From Aselliscus stoliczkanus (Eukaryota > Chordata > Mammalia > Chiroptera > Hipposideridae), in contig CM066728.1 of assembly GCA_033961575.1 (NCBI GenBank), positions 178,489,678 to 178,553,677 of the forward strand: a DNA stretch of 64,000 nt, written 5' to 3'. The position numbers were made by a program, and so were the translations under genes. This document shows, in pieces, positions 11,230-23,384 of this stretch (position 1 is the first letter of the stretch; every line of letters starts with the position of its first letter). Under the pieces are notes generated by a model that searched no databases, was not told the DNA's origin, and saw only the letters and a program-made list of their open reading frames with translations.

Positions 11230-12450
11230 TTAAATTAAGTATATGATACATTATTGTTTTCTGTAGGTGCAGTATTGCACAGTGGATCTCTGGAGCTTAC
11301 TCATCTTACTTAACGGAAACTTTATGCTCATTGATTAGTACCTCCTCATTTCCTCACTCCCCAGACCCTATCCCAGCCCCTGGCAACTGCCATTCCATGC
11401 TTTGCTTCTATGAATTTGGTTTCTTAAATACCTCATGTAAGTTGAATCATGCAGCACTTGTCTCTTTCTGTGACTGGCCTATTTCTCTTGACATTATGTC
11501 CCCAATGTCAAGTTTCACCCATGTTCTTGCATATTGCAGAATTTCTTTCTTTTTAAAGCTGAGTAGTAAATAATCTATTATATGTATATACCACATTTTC
11601 TTTAGTAATTCATCTATCAATGAATATTTAGGTTTTTTTCCACATCTTCCTATTTTAAGTAGTGCTGCAATGAACCATAGGGATGGTAGTATCTCTTCAA
11701 GATTTCAATTCTTTTGATTTCATTTCTTTTGGATAAATACCCAAAGTGGAATTGGTAGATCATATGGCAGTTGAATTTTAAATTTTTAAAGGCCTCTATA
11801 CTGCCATAGATGTTGCACTATTTTGTATTCCTACCAACAGTGTGTAAGGGTTCCAGTTTCTCCACATCCTTGCAATCACTTGTCTTTTTTCTTTTTCTTT
11901 GATAATATCCATCATGACAGGTGTACGGTGATATCTCATTGTGGTTTTGATTTATATTTCTGATGATTAGTGATGTGGAGCATCTTTTCATATACCTGTT
12001 GGACATCTGTATGTCTTTTTTGGAGAAATTTTTAAACTAGATTATTAGCTTTTGCTATTGAGCTGTAGAGATTACTTATATACTTTGGAGTTAAACCCCT
12101 TATCAGATATGTGTTTGCAAATATTTTCACGCATTCCATAGGTTGACATTACTCTGCTGATTGTTTTCCATGATGTGCAGAATCCTTTTAGTTTGATGTA
12201 GTCCCACTTATTTACGCTTAGTTTTATTGCTTGTGCTTTTGGTGTCATATCCATGAAATCATTGTCAATATCTATGCCATGAAGCTTTCCCCCTATGTTT
12301 TCTTCTGGGAGTTTTATAGTTTCAGCTCTTCTATGTAAGTCTTTAATCCATTTTTGAGTTGATTTTTGTGTATGGTTTAAGAAAAGTGTCCAATTTCATT
12401 TTTCATATGTGAATATCCAGTTTTCCCAGAACCATTTGTTGAAGAGGCTA
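11230..12450 (-). mobile_element. older L1 fragment (3' end and ORF2 C-terminal region)
   Basis: Antisense L1 of an L1M/L1P-like type. The 3'UTR (TATGATACATTATTGTTTTC and CTGTAGGTGCAGTATTGCAC) is followed by the ORF2 C-terminal region (ATACCACATTTTCTTTAGTA, GCTGCAATGAACCATAGGG, ATTCCTACCAACAGTGTGTA, GTGGTTTTGATTTATATTTC). It reaches the TTTTCCCAGAACCATTTGTT motif at 12421-12440. The reading frame is full of stops. It abuts an L1 piece in the opposite orientation. Confidence 0.85.
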
Positions 12451-12454
12451 AACT

Positions 12455-12570
12455 TATGACTAGTTACTTTAAATATAAATGGATTAAACTCCCCAATCAA
12501 AAGATGTAGAGTAGCAGAATGGATTTTTTAAAAAAAGAAAGAAAGAAAAGGAAACAAGACCCAGCAAACA
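12455..12570 (+). mobile_element. inverted L1 ORF2 endonuclease N-terminal fragment
   Basis: Bases from 12469 read in frame as LNINGLNSPIKRCRVAEWI, the start of the L1 ORF2 endonuclease; the Asn of the NINGLN motif is an active-site residue in that family. A small A-rich expansion at 12528-12552 breaks the frame before QDPA. This piece is in sense orientation directly against the antisense 3' half at 11230-12450. That fits a 5' inversion of one insertion, or a second separate fragment. Confidence 0.8.
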
Positions 12571-13031
12571 TTATTTTAATCTCAAATTCAAAGTATATAA
12601 AATTTATTTATTCTCTATCTTACTTTAAAATACAGTTGTATCATCTGTGTTGTAATCTTTAGTGCCTCTTTAGAAAAAACAAATAGCATACTATAGAGAT
12701 TGATGCGAACAGCATTATTTTTTAACATTCTAAGAAGCATTTGGAAGAGGAAATCAGTGAATTTTATGAGATTACAGATTTTACTAGGTGGGAGTAATGG
12801 CTCAAAAGGTAAATACAGTAAGATTTTGAAATTTTTATAAATACTCTATTTATAAGGATATTGCTCTGTTTCTTTCTTCTACCCATCTCACAGATCACTA
12901 TCCAGAGAATACCATCCAGGTGCCAAATCAGGTGATTCCTTATCTGTACCACCTAGCATTCTATTAGAGGCCTTGTCATATGGCATATAACTGCTAGTGT
13001 TTGTTTCCCACTGGACTGCCAATTTCTTCAG
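12571..13031. other. unique non-coding stretch
   Basis: AT-rich. I see no repeat or exon. Confidence 0.4.
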
Positions 13032-13045
13032 GTCAGAGATTGTGT

Positions 13046-13456
13046 GGTTTTTTTTAATTGTTTGTTTTATTTTATTAGTTTCAGGTGTACAAACAATATA
13101 ATGATTAGACATTTACACCCCTCACAAAGTGATAGCACCCCCCCCCCCACCGAGTCTACTACGCCTCTGACTTCTTATATAGCTGTTACAATACCTTTGG
13201 CTATATTCCCTATGCTGTACTTTACATCCTGTGACCATACATATATTTAATTATAGTTGACATTCAATGTTATTCTGCCTCAGCTTCAGGTGTACCGTGC
13301 AGTGGTCAGGCATCTACACAATCTATGAAGTGATCCCCCTGATAAGTCCAATACCCATCTGACACCCTATATAACCTTTACAACATTGTTGATTGTATTC
13401 CCCATACTGTTTTTCACATCCCCATGACTATTTTGTATAAATTTGTAGTCCCAAAA
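13046..13456 (-). mobile_element. 5'-truncated L1, 3'UTR only, with two tandem 3'UTR units
   Basis: Two related antisense 3'UTR units lie head to tail. One starts TTAGTTTCAGGTGTACAAAC at 13077 and the other starts near CAGCTTCAGGTGTACCGTGC at 13282. Each continues through a TACACCCCTCACAAAGTGAT / ACACAATCTATGAAGTGATC pair. A C10 run interrupts the first. A 14-base duplication, GTCAGAGATTGTGT (13032-13045; one mismatch at 13457-13470), proves that this is a single insertion. No ORF2 remains. Confidence 0.88.
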
Positions 13457-13470
13457 GTCAGGGATTGTGT

Positions 13471-14679
13471 TTAAATTTTCTTTATATCCCATTACTTTGG
13501 ATAATTTTATGTGTTAGTGTTCAAGTCCCGTTCCCTCTGTACTTTAGGAATATATTATTCTATTTGCCAACCATATCTAAAAATGCATTCCATATTAAGC
13601 AGTTTCTATGTATTCCTGTAGGAAACCATAAAAAAATTTTAATTATTTTGTGGTTAGTAATATATAGGGTAAAAACAGTAAAAGTTACAAAAGGATACCA
13701 GAAAAAATAAGTCAGCTTTCACTCCCTTCCTTCAGTCACTGAACTTCCCTAGCAGGAGGCAATGTCTGTTGGATATCTTATTTTTTATGAACATCTTCCA
13801 GAGATATTTTATGTATCTATTAGCAGATACATATATTTTAAGGCTATGACCAAGCCTGCAATAAGCCCTTAATGCAGTGAGAATAGAATATGACAATCCA
13901 AATACTTCTTATGTGGTAGTGGTATGCACCCTTGAGTATTAGCTTGATGTGTCCACTGGGCACTCCCAGAAAAGTAAGGAGGAATTTGTGTTCCTCTGAT
14001 TTAGTGATATTTCAGTCCATGTGGCCATCTTAGACCACAGACTATCAGGCATGCCTATGTAAGAGAACAGACACACCAAGGCACTCAAATCATTTATATT
14101 CTCTCCTCATGGATATCCTTTGCAGTGCTTCTTCATCACAGAGTTAAAAATAGCAGCAACAGTAGCAGTAATATAGTAGTAGTAGTAAAATGGTTAATAC
14201 TTACATAGCATTTTGCACCAAACATGGTTCCATTTACTTCTTCCTAACTCATTTAAGCTAAAGTAAAATCAACATTAAATTAAACCTGGACTCAAGTGTT
14301 CTTTCTCTTCATTGGCCAAATCTGGAGTAGACCTGACAGCCTACCATAACTTGCTATGAGGAATTTACCCTCAAGTGAACAGGATTGATAGTTTTACCTG
14401 TTTTAGGTAAATTCATGGACATCTGTAATTGTTTTTTAAGTATAAGGGGATATTTCTTGGCTTAATCCACCAAATTAGGTTAGGATGAAAATGGGCAAGC
14501 ATGCCCTTGGGCTTAAAACTATCACTTATCTGACTTTGCATTTGAACATTTTATGGATTACATTTAGCTAGTAAGGATGCCCATAAAATTCTTAAACTGA
14601 TCCACCAGGGGGCAATGGAAAGTTGCAGTCATAGCTTCCATTTTCACAGGTTATAAAGCATAAATTAGTAGTTGCCATC

Positions 14680-14691
<12 letters not shown>
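13471..14691. other. unique non-coding stretch
   Basis: Contains a short imperfect (AGT)n/(AGC)n patch at about 14148-14190. There is nothing else that I can support. Confidence 0.45.

Positions 14692-14726
<35 letters not shown>
14692..14726. repeat. (GT)n microsatellite
   Basis: About 17 uninterrupted TG units. Confidence 0.97.
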
Positions 14727-14731
<5 letters not shown>

Positions 14732-14984
14732 TCAACTTGCATTTAATAATAGCCTTATTATATGAACACAAATCCACTTATTTGAAAATCCTTAAACTTC
14801 TAGAAGCATTTTTTTTAAATGATAGAAGAGTGTAATGTGAAATACATATATAAAATCTAAAATAGGTTAATCAAATGACTTTCTATATCTCAATACATAT
14901 ATTTTAGGAGCACCAGCAGAACCTGAAGCTCACTTGTCATTTTTTTTTCAGTCAGAATTATTTTGAATATTTTAAAATTATTTT

Positions 14985-15795
14985 TAATGAAAATTTATTG
15001 GGGTCACAAGGGTTAGTAAAACTACACAGGTTTCAAGTATACAGTTCCATAATACATCATCTATATATCACATGTGTTCACCATTCAGAGTCAGTTCTCT
15101 TTCCATCACCATATATTTGAAACCTTTTCTCCTCATCTACCACCCCTCTCCCTGCTCACCCTCTGGTAACCACTAAACTGTTGTCTGTGTCTATGAGTAA
15201 TTTTGTGTCTTTGTTTGTCTTGTTCCTTTGTTGCTCTCAGTTTTATACCCCATATATCAGTGAAGTCATATGGTTCTCGACTTTTTCTGTTGGACTTATT
15301 TCACTCAGCATGATAATCTTAAAATCCATCCATGTTGTTGCAAATGGCACTATTTCATCTTTTCTTATGACAGAATGGTATTCCATTGTGTCTATGTACC
15401 CCAAGTTCTTTATCCAATCATCCATCGAAGGACACTTTGGTTGTTTCCATATCTTGGCCACTGAAAATAAAGCTGCAGTGAGCATTGGAGCACATATATC
15501 TTTACGGATAAATGTTTTCAGATTTCGGAAGGGGGTGGGTGGATACCCAGGAGAGGGATTGCTGGGTCATATGGTAATTCTATTCTTAATTTTTTGAGGA
15601 ACCTCCACACTGCCTTCCATAGTGGCTGCACCAATCTGCATTCCCACCAGCAGTGTATGAGGGTCCCTGTTTCTCCATAGCTTTTCCAACACTTGTCATT
15701 ATTTGTCTTGTTGATGACAGCCATTCTAACTGGTGTGAGGTGATATCTCATTGTGGTTTTGATTTGCATTTCTCTGATGATTAGTAATTGAAGGT
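14985..15795 (-). mobile_element. 5'-truncated L1 (3'UTR plus ORF2 C-terminus)
   Basis: Same L1 type as 5350-6023 and close to it in sequence. The 3'UTR starts at TTTATTGGGGTCACAAGGGT. The minus strand then encodes the ORF2 end, including DWIKNLGYIDTMEYHSVIR and [19 protein letters not shown] (a C-terminal CHC-type motif region of ORF2). It extends about 110 bases further 5' than the copy at 5350. I found no clean target-site duplication. Confidence 0.9.
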
Positions 15796-17440
15796 GACAT
15801 TTTTATTGTATCTATTTCAGTTAGGAAAAGACAGTGATAAAGAATTTGTACAGTATCCAAAACTCTATTTTATTTTACTCAAATCTTCAAATATTCCCAT
15901 GAAGGGGACACTTTCTGAGCTTATTCAATAAATGTTAGAGTTTCTATTCTCAGCTCACCTTGAAGCACTAGACTCTAAAAGTGTTGTTTGGATCAGGCTT
16001 GATTTATTTTACTTCCCCTAATGATACTAAGTAATGATTCCTACTAAAAAAAAAGATGTGTATTCTCTATCTGAAAATTCTCATGCATCTGCTCAGATTT
16101 TATTTTATTTCCCATCAAAATAAAAAATCTTTTGTACTTTCTAAAAGGTGTTAAAATGAATTGATAAAGTTGACACATATCAGAACTAGGAGGTAAAGGA
16201 ATAAGCTCCTTTGTCAGAGATAAGGCAGCACGAATGGATCTAAGCGGATGGAGAAGAATTTAGTACAAACTACTGATTGTCCTAACAGAGAAAGAAAGAC
16301 CTGTGGTCCATTAATTCATGTTCCAAAAAACATAGAAGTTTTCACATACTGAACACATTGCAAACATCTCTGTTGAGATGTACTCTGGCTTTAAAAGTCT
16401 ATCACTTCCGGCACAACTTGCCCTGGTGATTAATGCAACGATTTGTTAATAAAGTTTACTTGGAACTCTTTGAATACATATTAAAAATACCATTGTCATT
16501 GCCCCCATCTCCCAAGCCTACATACATGTCAGCCATACAAGGCACTCTCTCCCTAAATATACCAAAAGTTATTGGGTATCTCAAATGTGTAAGGGAATGC
16601 TTTTTAATAGAAGATACCCTACAGTATGTTCCCCAATGAGAAACCTCACCATTGGAGACTTTTGATTGAAAATGCAAGTAGAGCCACATACAGCTTTTTT
16701 TTCCCCCCAATTAACTCAGAAGAATCCTGTTGAGAAAACCTAAAGTTTAGATGAAGAGCCATAATTAAAAATATGTTGAGGTTCAACAACTGCTAACCCC
16801 ATTGGTAGAAGCATTACTTACATATTCCATTTTACTTTAGCAGAAAATCGAAAAAGGATAAGGATTGAGTTCCTGTGCCCTATTGATTCCCTGAGGGAAA
16901 TATTTCTAAAGCAGGGTTTATCTAACCAGAGAATGCCTCAAATGCTTCCTAGAGTTCTTTGGGGGTACTTTGTAACCAGAGATTAGCTTTAAGTGACCCT
17001 GTGACAATGCTAGATTTTCTCACTCTTTCAAGTTTCCATAAGGATAATATTTCAGAATCTGAATCTAATTCTCTTTCTTTATCTGAATTTTCTCCTTTAG
17101 TTATGTATTTGTTCATAAGTGTAGTCAAATATAATGCCAAAAGCTCAAAATGCAAGTATTGCCAACTACAAGGTAGAATATATGTTTCATTTTTTTTCCA
17201 TAATCTAGACTAGGAAAACATGAAAATGAAGAAAAGTTGTCATTACAATATCAGAACCTTCATCTCTAAGTTGATTAAACTAGTATTGTAGAATGATAAC
17301 GCTATCATTCAGACCCTAAACCTTCTCCACTGTCAAACCACAACTGATTAAACTCCAAAGAAAAATATATTTTACTTCATTGTTGCTCAGTCTGAAGCTC
17401 CCTCTCATTCTATTTTCCAAGGAAGCCATATTGAGCCGTG
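15796..17440. other. unique non-coding stretch
   Basis: No recognisable repeats. The open frames at 16433-16639 (+) and 16456-16710 (-) overlap on opposite strands and carry no known domain. Confidence 0.4.
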
Positions 17441-17444
17441 AATG

Positions 17445-17645
17445 AGAGCATTAGGCTTAGGAACAAATAGATCTAAATAGTTCAAACCTTGTCTCTGCTA
17501 TTGACTAGACATATAACTTTGGTCAAGCTTTTTCATCTAAACAGTGAGGTTACCGATAGCACAGTTAGAATGGTTGTAAGAATGAAATGAGAAATGTATT
17601 AGGTACATTTCAGTGCCTGGCATAAGAAAGAACTTCATGCAGAAC
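17445..17645 (+). mobile_element. MIR SINE, degraded
   Basis: Sense pattern: CTTGTCTCTGCTATTGACTAG, TTGGTCAAGCTTTTTCATCT, a TGGTTGTAAGAATGAAATGAG segment and a 3' AGTGCCTGGCATAAGAAAGA. Confidence 0.7.
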
Positions 17646-17754
17646 TATATTTCCCACATACTGAAGAATAGAATATGGAGGAACCCGTAGTTAACTTCAA
17701 TAGCTTTTCTGTTCTTTGTTCCCTCTGTGGGAAAATTAGGACCATTAAAAATGT

Positions 17755-18275
17755 TTTTTTGCAATCTTTTATACATATGAAATTCACATAACATGAACCT
17801 CACCATTTTAAAGTATAAAATTCACTGGTTTTTAATATATTCATAATGTTTCATAACTATCACCACTAACTAATTCCAGAACATTTCTATTACCAGAACA
17901 TAAAGAAACCTCATTGCCATTAAGCAGTCACTCTCAATTCGTCCCCTTGCTCTATCCTGTGGCAACAATTAATCTACTGTAATAGCCTGTCTCTGTGAGT
18001 TTGCCTCTTCTGGACATTTCATGTAAATGGAATCATACAATATGTGGCCTTTAGAGTCTAGCTTCTTTAACTTAGCATAATAATTTCAAGGTTCATCGAT
18101 GTTATGGCATGTGTCAGTACTTCATTGCTTTTTATGCCTGAATAATATTCCATTGTATGCATATACTACATTTGTTTTTCTGTTCATCATTTGGTGTACA
18201 TTTGAGTTGTATCCTTATCTTGACTATTATGAATAATGCTGCTATGAACAGTCATATACAAGTTTTTGTGTGGAC
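17755..18275 (-). mobile_element. old L1 (L1ME/L1MC-like) 3' end
   Basis: Antisense pattern of an old mammalian L1 3' end: AAATTCACATAACATGAACC, ATTTCTATTACCAGAACATA, CTTCTGGACATTTCATGTAA, AATATTCCATTGTATGCATA and ATGAATAATGCTGCTATGAA. It is too diverged to code. Confidence 0.8.
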
Positions 18276-19180
18276 ATCTCTTTAATCAGGATCATTAAGA
18301 ATTTGTTTCCCAATAGCACATGCTGAATAGTAGGGATTATTGTAAGTGTCTAAAGCAAACCTTCAGAGACATGGGGGTAAGTTCTGAGGACACCTCAGAA
18401 AATTTGGTGTCCTCCTCTCTTTTTAGAGTAATGCTGCAAACATGTACTGTCATGCCCTTACTATACTTTGGTAAAGTTCAACTCAATCACTATTTCATTT
18501 TTATAATAATCCTGTACAATTATATGGAATACATGCAAACACATACATGCATACATTGAACTGTAGCGACTTTTCTGGTACGAAATAAGGCTGGGCCTGG
18601 GCTGAATTGTTAAGGGGTTTTGTATGTGAAGATAATCCCTTCCCTCCACCAGGGCCCCTTTTTGATTCCTTCATCCCCCTACTCTTCCATTTCTTTGCAC
18701 CCAGAATCCAATGCTGTCCTAAGAACATTGGGCCTCCCATAATCTCTGATGAAAAACATTAAATCATTACCTGATTAAATCATTCACTGGTGATTTATGG
18801 CTTAACAATGTGCTTCTTTTCCCAGAGATAGCTCCACATTTGAAGAGAACATAGAGTAAGAACAATGTTTAATACAAAAGATGATTACTAATGATGACAT
18901 TTTACTCACCAAAGAGATATTTGAGTCAGGGTCCTTGCCAGTGTTCACAGCTTTTCATCAGGGAGGTGACAGCACACTTCACTTTGTTGTGCACCCAAAT
19001 TGCGTTTTCAGGTCTTTTTGTCATATTTCCTGTGTTTTTAGCCATTGTGATCATGTATGACATGGATTAAGCATCATTGGGCCGGCATCATTTATACTAT
19101 TTTTAACCTTTTTAAAAGTGTTCCCCATTTAAGTGTTGGCATTATACCAAATGTCCCCAGCCAGCAGGGTTAGCCTTTCC
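18276..19180. other. unique non-coding stretch
   Basis: No repeat or exon that I can support. Overlapping frames on both strands at 18320-18740 look like chance. Confidence 0.4.
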
Positions 19181-19185
19181 TTCCA

Positions 19186-19186
<1 letters not shown>

Positions 19187-19231
<45 letters not shown>

Positions 19232-19310
19232 ACTCACACATACTCACACACACTCACACACACACTCACACATACACACACACACACTCACACATACTCA
19301 CACACATTCT
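19187..19310. repeat. compound (CA)n / (CACACT)n microsatellite
   Basis: A pure CA tract to about 19225, then CA blocks interrupted by CT and AT (CACACTCACACATACTCACA-like). Such a pattern usually arises by replication slippage followed by point mutation. Confidence 0.95.
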
Positions 19311-19344
19311 CTCACTCTCACCTGTCTTTGACATTGGGTATACC

Positions 19345-19525
19345 TGGTCTTGTTATGTAACCTTGAAAACATTACTTAATCTCTCTGAGCCTCAGTTTCC
19401 TCAGTCCTAAAGCAGTCATCATAAGGTCACTCCTCTAGAATTATTGGGAGGGTTAGAGATGAAAGCATCTAGGGAAACATCTAGCACTTGACTAGTGCTC
19501 AATAAATGGTAACTTTTATTCTTGC
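19345..19525 (+). mobile_element. MIR SINE (3' two thirds)
   Basis: Sense pattern: TAACCTTGAAAACATTACTT, AATCTCTCTGAGCCTCAGTT, TCCTCAGTCCTAAAGCAG and a 3' end GACTAGTGCTCAATAAATGG. Confidence 0.85.
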
Positions 19526-19809
19526 TGTGATTCCCAGTGAGGGGAAGCCAGAATGTGGTTTCCTAGGCCCTGCGCATGCATGGATGCCTGACGTGTCTGG
19601 CATAGCTCCTCTAGGATACACTCTGCCCTCCCAACTCCTGAGCAGCTGCCTCTGCTTGTCTCACTCCATGGCTTTAACTCCAGGCTGAGTTAAGTTGAAC
19701 TGGAAGCAAAGTTGAAATTATAACGACTTGAAGATGTATGATCCAGGAGATGTACAAAAACATGTTGAAGAAATAAGCCCATTTTAAGATTCCTGTCGTA
19801 GTTTCTAGG

Positions 19810-19990
19810 TATTGGGTTGTAGGAAGTTGGAAACCTGAGCTCCCGTCTGGTTCTGTCGTTCCCTAGATAGAAGATTCTGAGCAAGATTTTTATTTCACTG
19901 ATGTTCAGTTCCCTCTTCTGTAAGATGGAGCTAATAGAGTTGGGACTAACTACTTCATGTTTTGAGGTAAATAAGTGGCATACTCTATAT
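19810..19990 (+). mobile_element. possible degraded MIR
   Basis: Weak sense match: TTGGAAACCTGAGCTCCCGT, GATTCTGAGCAAGATTTTTA, TTCAGTTCCCTCTTCTGTAA and GATGGAGCTAATAGAGTTGG. Confidence 0.5.
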
Positions 19991-20685
19991 TAACAATGGG
20001 CAAAGGCAGGCAACTTTAAAATTATTGGAACGGTTTTGATTACCCCAGTGACCGGGGGAGAGCATTACTGGCTAAATTAGCGGGTAGAAACAGGAACACT
20101 CAACATTGCAGTGAAGGACAGTCCCGTGCAACAAAGAACTGTTCCAACCAAATGCCAATAGCACTGCTATTGAGAAACACTATCCCTTTTGAATAGGTTT
20201 TTGAAGAACAATCTAACATGAAAAAGTCACACTAATGCCCTCCAATTAATACATGGATTTGACTGGCAGAATGTGGGTTTCCCTTCCTGTGTTCGGTGAC
20301 TAACAAGTCTTGGGCATAATCCTAAACTTTCCATTTGCCCTTAGAAAAAATGAACAAGAAAATATCTCTTTCAATTTCCTGTATTGTGCTTTCTGTGCCA
20401 CCAAATAAATAAATCTTAATCTGAGTAAATCTCAGCAGTTAATTGGTAAGAAACATATCTCTGAAAAACAGTGATCAGAATCCTGAAACAAAGCTTCTTA
20501 AGTGTGTTTTGAGCCCTTTGGAATGAAGGAGTTTCATACCATACAAGATGGTATTGTTTTCCCCCTGAATTTAGGTGTCTACACAAGTCATGCTGTCGAC
20601 AGGTTTACATTTTGCAGCAGTATGTGAATGGCATGAGAAGAAATGAAACCATCTGCAAAGTATCTAGGGTTCTTTTCCAATAAAT
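19991..20685. other. unique non-coding stretch
   Basis: I recognise nothing on either strand. Confidence 0.4.
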
Positions 20686-20689
20686 GTAT

Positions 20690-20960
20690 TTTTCTATTAT
20701 AAAGAATATTAAAGTCACATTATAGAAAATTTGGAAAATAGAGAAAAGAACAGAGAAATCATCTATAATCATCCCACTTCCAAAATAATCACTATTAAAA
20801 TGTTGGTGTATTTCCTTTTAATGTTTTTTTTTTTACTTGATATATTCTCAATTTTTCACAAATAGTTTTTTTCACTGAACATTACATCTAATATTTACAT
20901 AATTCCTTTTAAAATTTGAAGTAATATTTTGATAAATGTTTTTGTGGTTGCAAGCTTTAT
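20690..20960 (-). mobile_element. possible ancient LINE 3' end
   Basis: Resembles the antisense 3' region of an old LINE: AGAAAATTTGGAAAATAGAG, ATCATCTATAATCATCCCAC, AAATGTTGGTGTATTTCCTT and TTTTTCACTGAACATTACAT. Family and orientation are tentative. Confidence 0.45.
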
Positions 20961-23380
20961 GGGGGAATATTGTAGGTTCCTCCATTTAAATGACTTTGAA
21001 CTTAACGGTGTGTTGGTCCTTGAAGCAAATAATAAGGGAAATTTAATTTTTCTGCATCTCAATTTGTTTGTTTTAGACTCCAAAGCCACTTCTTTTTTCC
21101 AGCTTTTAAATCCCTAGAGTACTTCAAGGAGCATAGCTATAAAAAGCAACATCAAACTGATGTAGTTTTCGTGTAGAGAAAGATTCTAGGGCTGAATTCA
21201 GATATTTTTGTGAGCAAATAAAAGCTCCAGAGACTTTGTAGCTTAGCGAATAAAGGATTGGCCTCCAACCAAACCCAACTAAATGATTTTGGTGGTCTCA
21301 GCTGAGTTTCCATCAAGTTTTAGCCTGCATTACAAATTCATCATGCACAATTATGTGCAATTTGGCACAATTTCCAATCCCTGCTTAGGAGAGGCCCTCT
21401 ATTTGGGGCTGAAAGGGAGGATAAAATATTTCTTGTGCCTAGAGGGAGGTTCTGTTAGGTCAAGGTTGTGTTACATATGGAAAGGAATTGGGTAGAAGTC
21501 TTGTCAAGCACAAAGAATCTAGGGATAAGTGGGTACTGGATGTGCTGACAGTTTGAAATCCCTCTCTGTAACGGTCTTCATTCGAATAAAAGATTTCGAT
21601 CATTCTAACATTGATAATTCCAACATAGATTCTCTCTTACCTATAACTGGCATAGGTGAGTTAAGATCCAGGAAAATTTTTATACTCGCTTAACACTGGA
21701 ATGTAGGGAAGGATGAAAATCAATTTAGAAGGTAGTTGGGAGGAAAATTCACAGACTTGATGAGGTGCCTAATAAGTTGGAACAAATACATTATGAATCT
21801 TTAGAAATCTCAAATATTTCTAGTATTGCAGTAATGCACAATAATTGTTTGATTGAACATAGGCCAACTTAGGAAATGAAAATTCTAGCAATTAACTTTT
21901 TCCTTCCATGGTCCAATCCTTTTACATTCCATATATTCAACTTGGATTTGTTTTAATTATTTGGAGAGAAGTATGCTGAACAGCAAAATGTTTCTTGCTT
22001 TGTGTTCTAGTTCTGAAGGAGTTGGCATTTACTGGCAAGCTCACTATGTATAAGACTAAATAATTAGATTCCTGAATCATTATCCATAATCAGAGACTGG
22101 ACTGTGAAAGTCCATCCAATGCCATTCATTAGTTAGGTCTGCACAGCAAGGTAATCCAGCTGGGGAGTTGTGCTATTGATAAAATGATAATTCCTTCTCT
22201 GGATGAGTCCTGCATAGCAGCTAAACCAACCCAAATACTGGAACTAGAATTTGTTGGTAGTTGGATATAACCTAAAATAGCCCCTGGTTATTGCATTATC
22301 ACTAATTAAAACTTAAATAATATAAAACTAACAAAATGTTGATTAATCTGAACAAAGAAATTCAACCAAGTAGCAGCCAAAGGAAAATAACCCAAATAAG
22401 CATGATGTTGACATTTCAGCTCTGATTCCAAGAAATTCTGGCATGGATATTAAACAGATTGTCTTTCTAATTAGGAAAAAGAACTCAAGCTAGCCAGGGG
22501 TACATAGGTTGATAACAGAACTTCCTCTCTTCAGCCTCATACCTGAAAACAAAGCAACTATTGATGGGAATATCACATCAAGAATATCCCAAGACAGTTG
22601 GAAGATGGCTGTAGGCATCTTCTCCAGAAAAGTCAGCACCCTTCCTGTCTAGATGAGGTGTTGATGGAGGGACTCACACCACTCCCACCAACTCACTTGT
22701 CAGGCATCCTGCCACAAATCGTTGGCGATAGCTACCATGATTTTTCTGAGGTCTCTCCTAAGTAAACCATCATAAACTCAGTTTTGTAGGCAATCCAGTT
22801 TCTTATTTGCCTGTTAGAAGCCAACCAACATATAAAGGAATTAATTAATTCTTTGGGAGGCAGCATAGAAAAACCTCAGCTTAGAAACTGAATTAACATT
22901 CAGTTTTGATTTGCCTCTTCCAAGCTTTGTGATTTCAAATTAAATTACTTAACATTTTGTGGTTTGGGTTAGTCATTCGTAAACAGGAATAGATAATGGC
23001 TTGTATTTTGAGTAAGGAATACTTATATACCATATAGCATAGAATTTAGTATGGCTGCAGTTACTAGAGATGGTCTTTAAAATATTACTATGGTATTGCA
23101 GCAAATCTGCATTATAGGTAAGGTAATATGTAAGAAAGTTCTTCTGATTAATGATTGAGGAAGGAGAAAATCAGAGCTGATAACTCCTTTGTCACATGTT
23201 ACACCTCCAAGGAATACCTAGCTGCATTGGCTCAAGAGCAAATGAGAAAGGGAAATTAAAAAAGGAAGAAGTAAATAAATGTAAAAAGCAAGATAAAGAG
23301 AGTGCTGAAGCATCTTCTGGAAACCACAGATAGAGGAAAAGCAGAATGAAAACCACCAAAAATAGGAAAAGAACTGTAGT
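20961..23380. other. unique non-coding stretch (2.4 kb)
   Basis: This is one of the longest repeat-poor stretches. I found no exon with splice sites. Part of it (22480-22810) is visibly less AT-rich than its surroundings. It could hold conserved non-coding elements, which cannot be judged from one sequence. Confidence 0.4.
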
Positions 23381-23384
23381 TTGT

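Noticed and set aside
15181..15597. 138-codon plus-strand open frame
   Set aside because: Complement of the L1 copy at 14985-15795, whose coding strand is minus.
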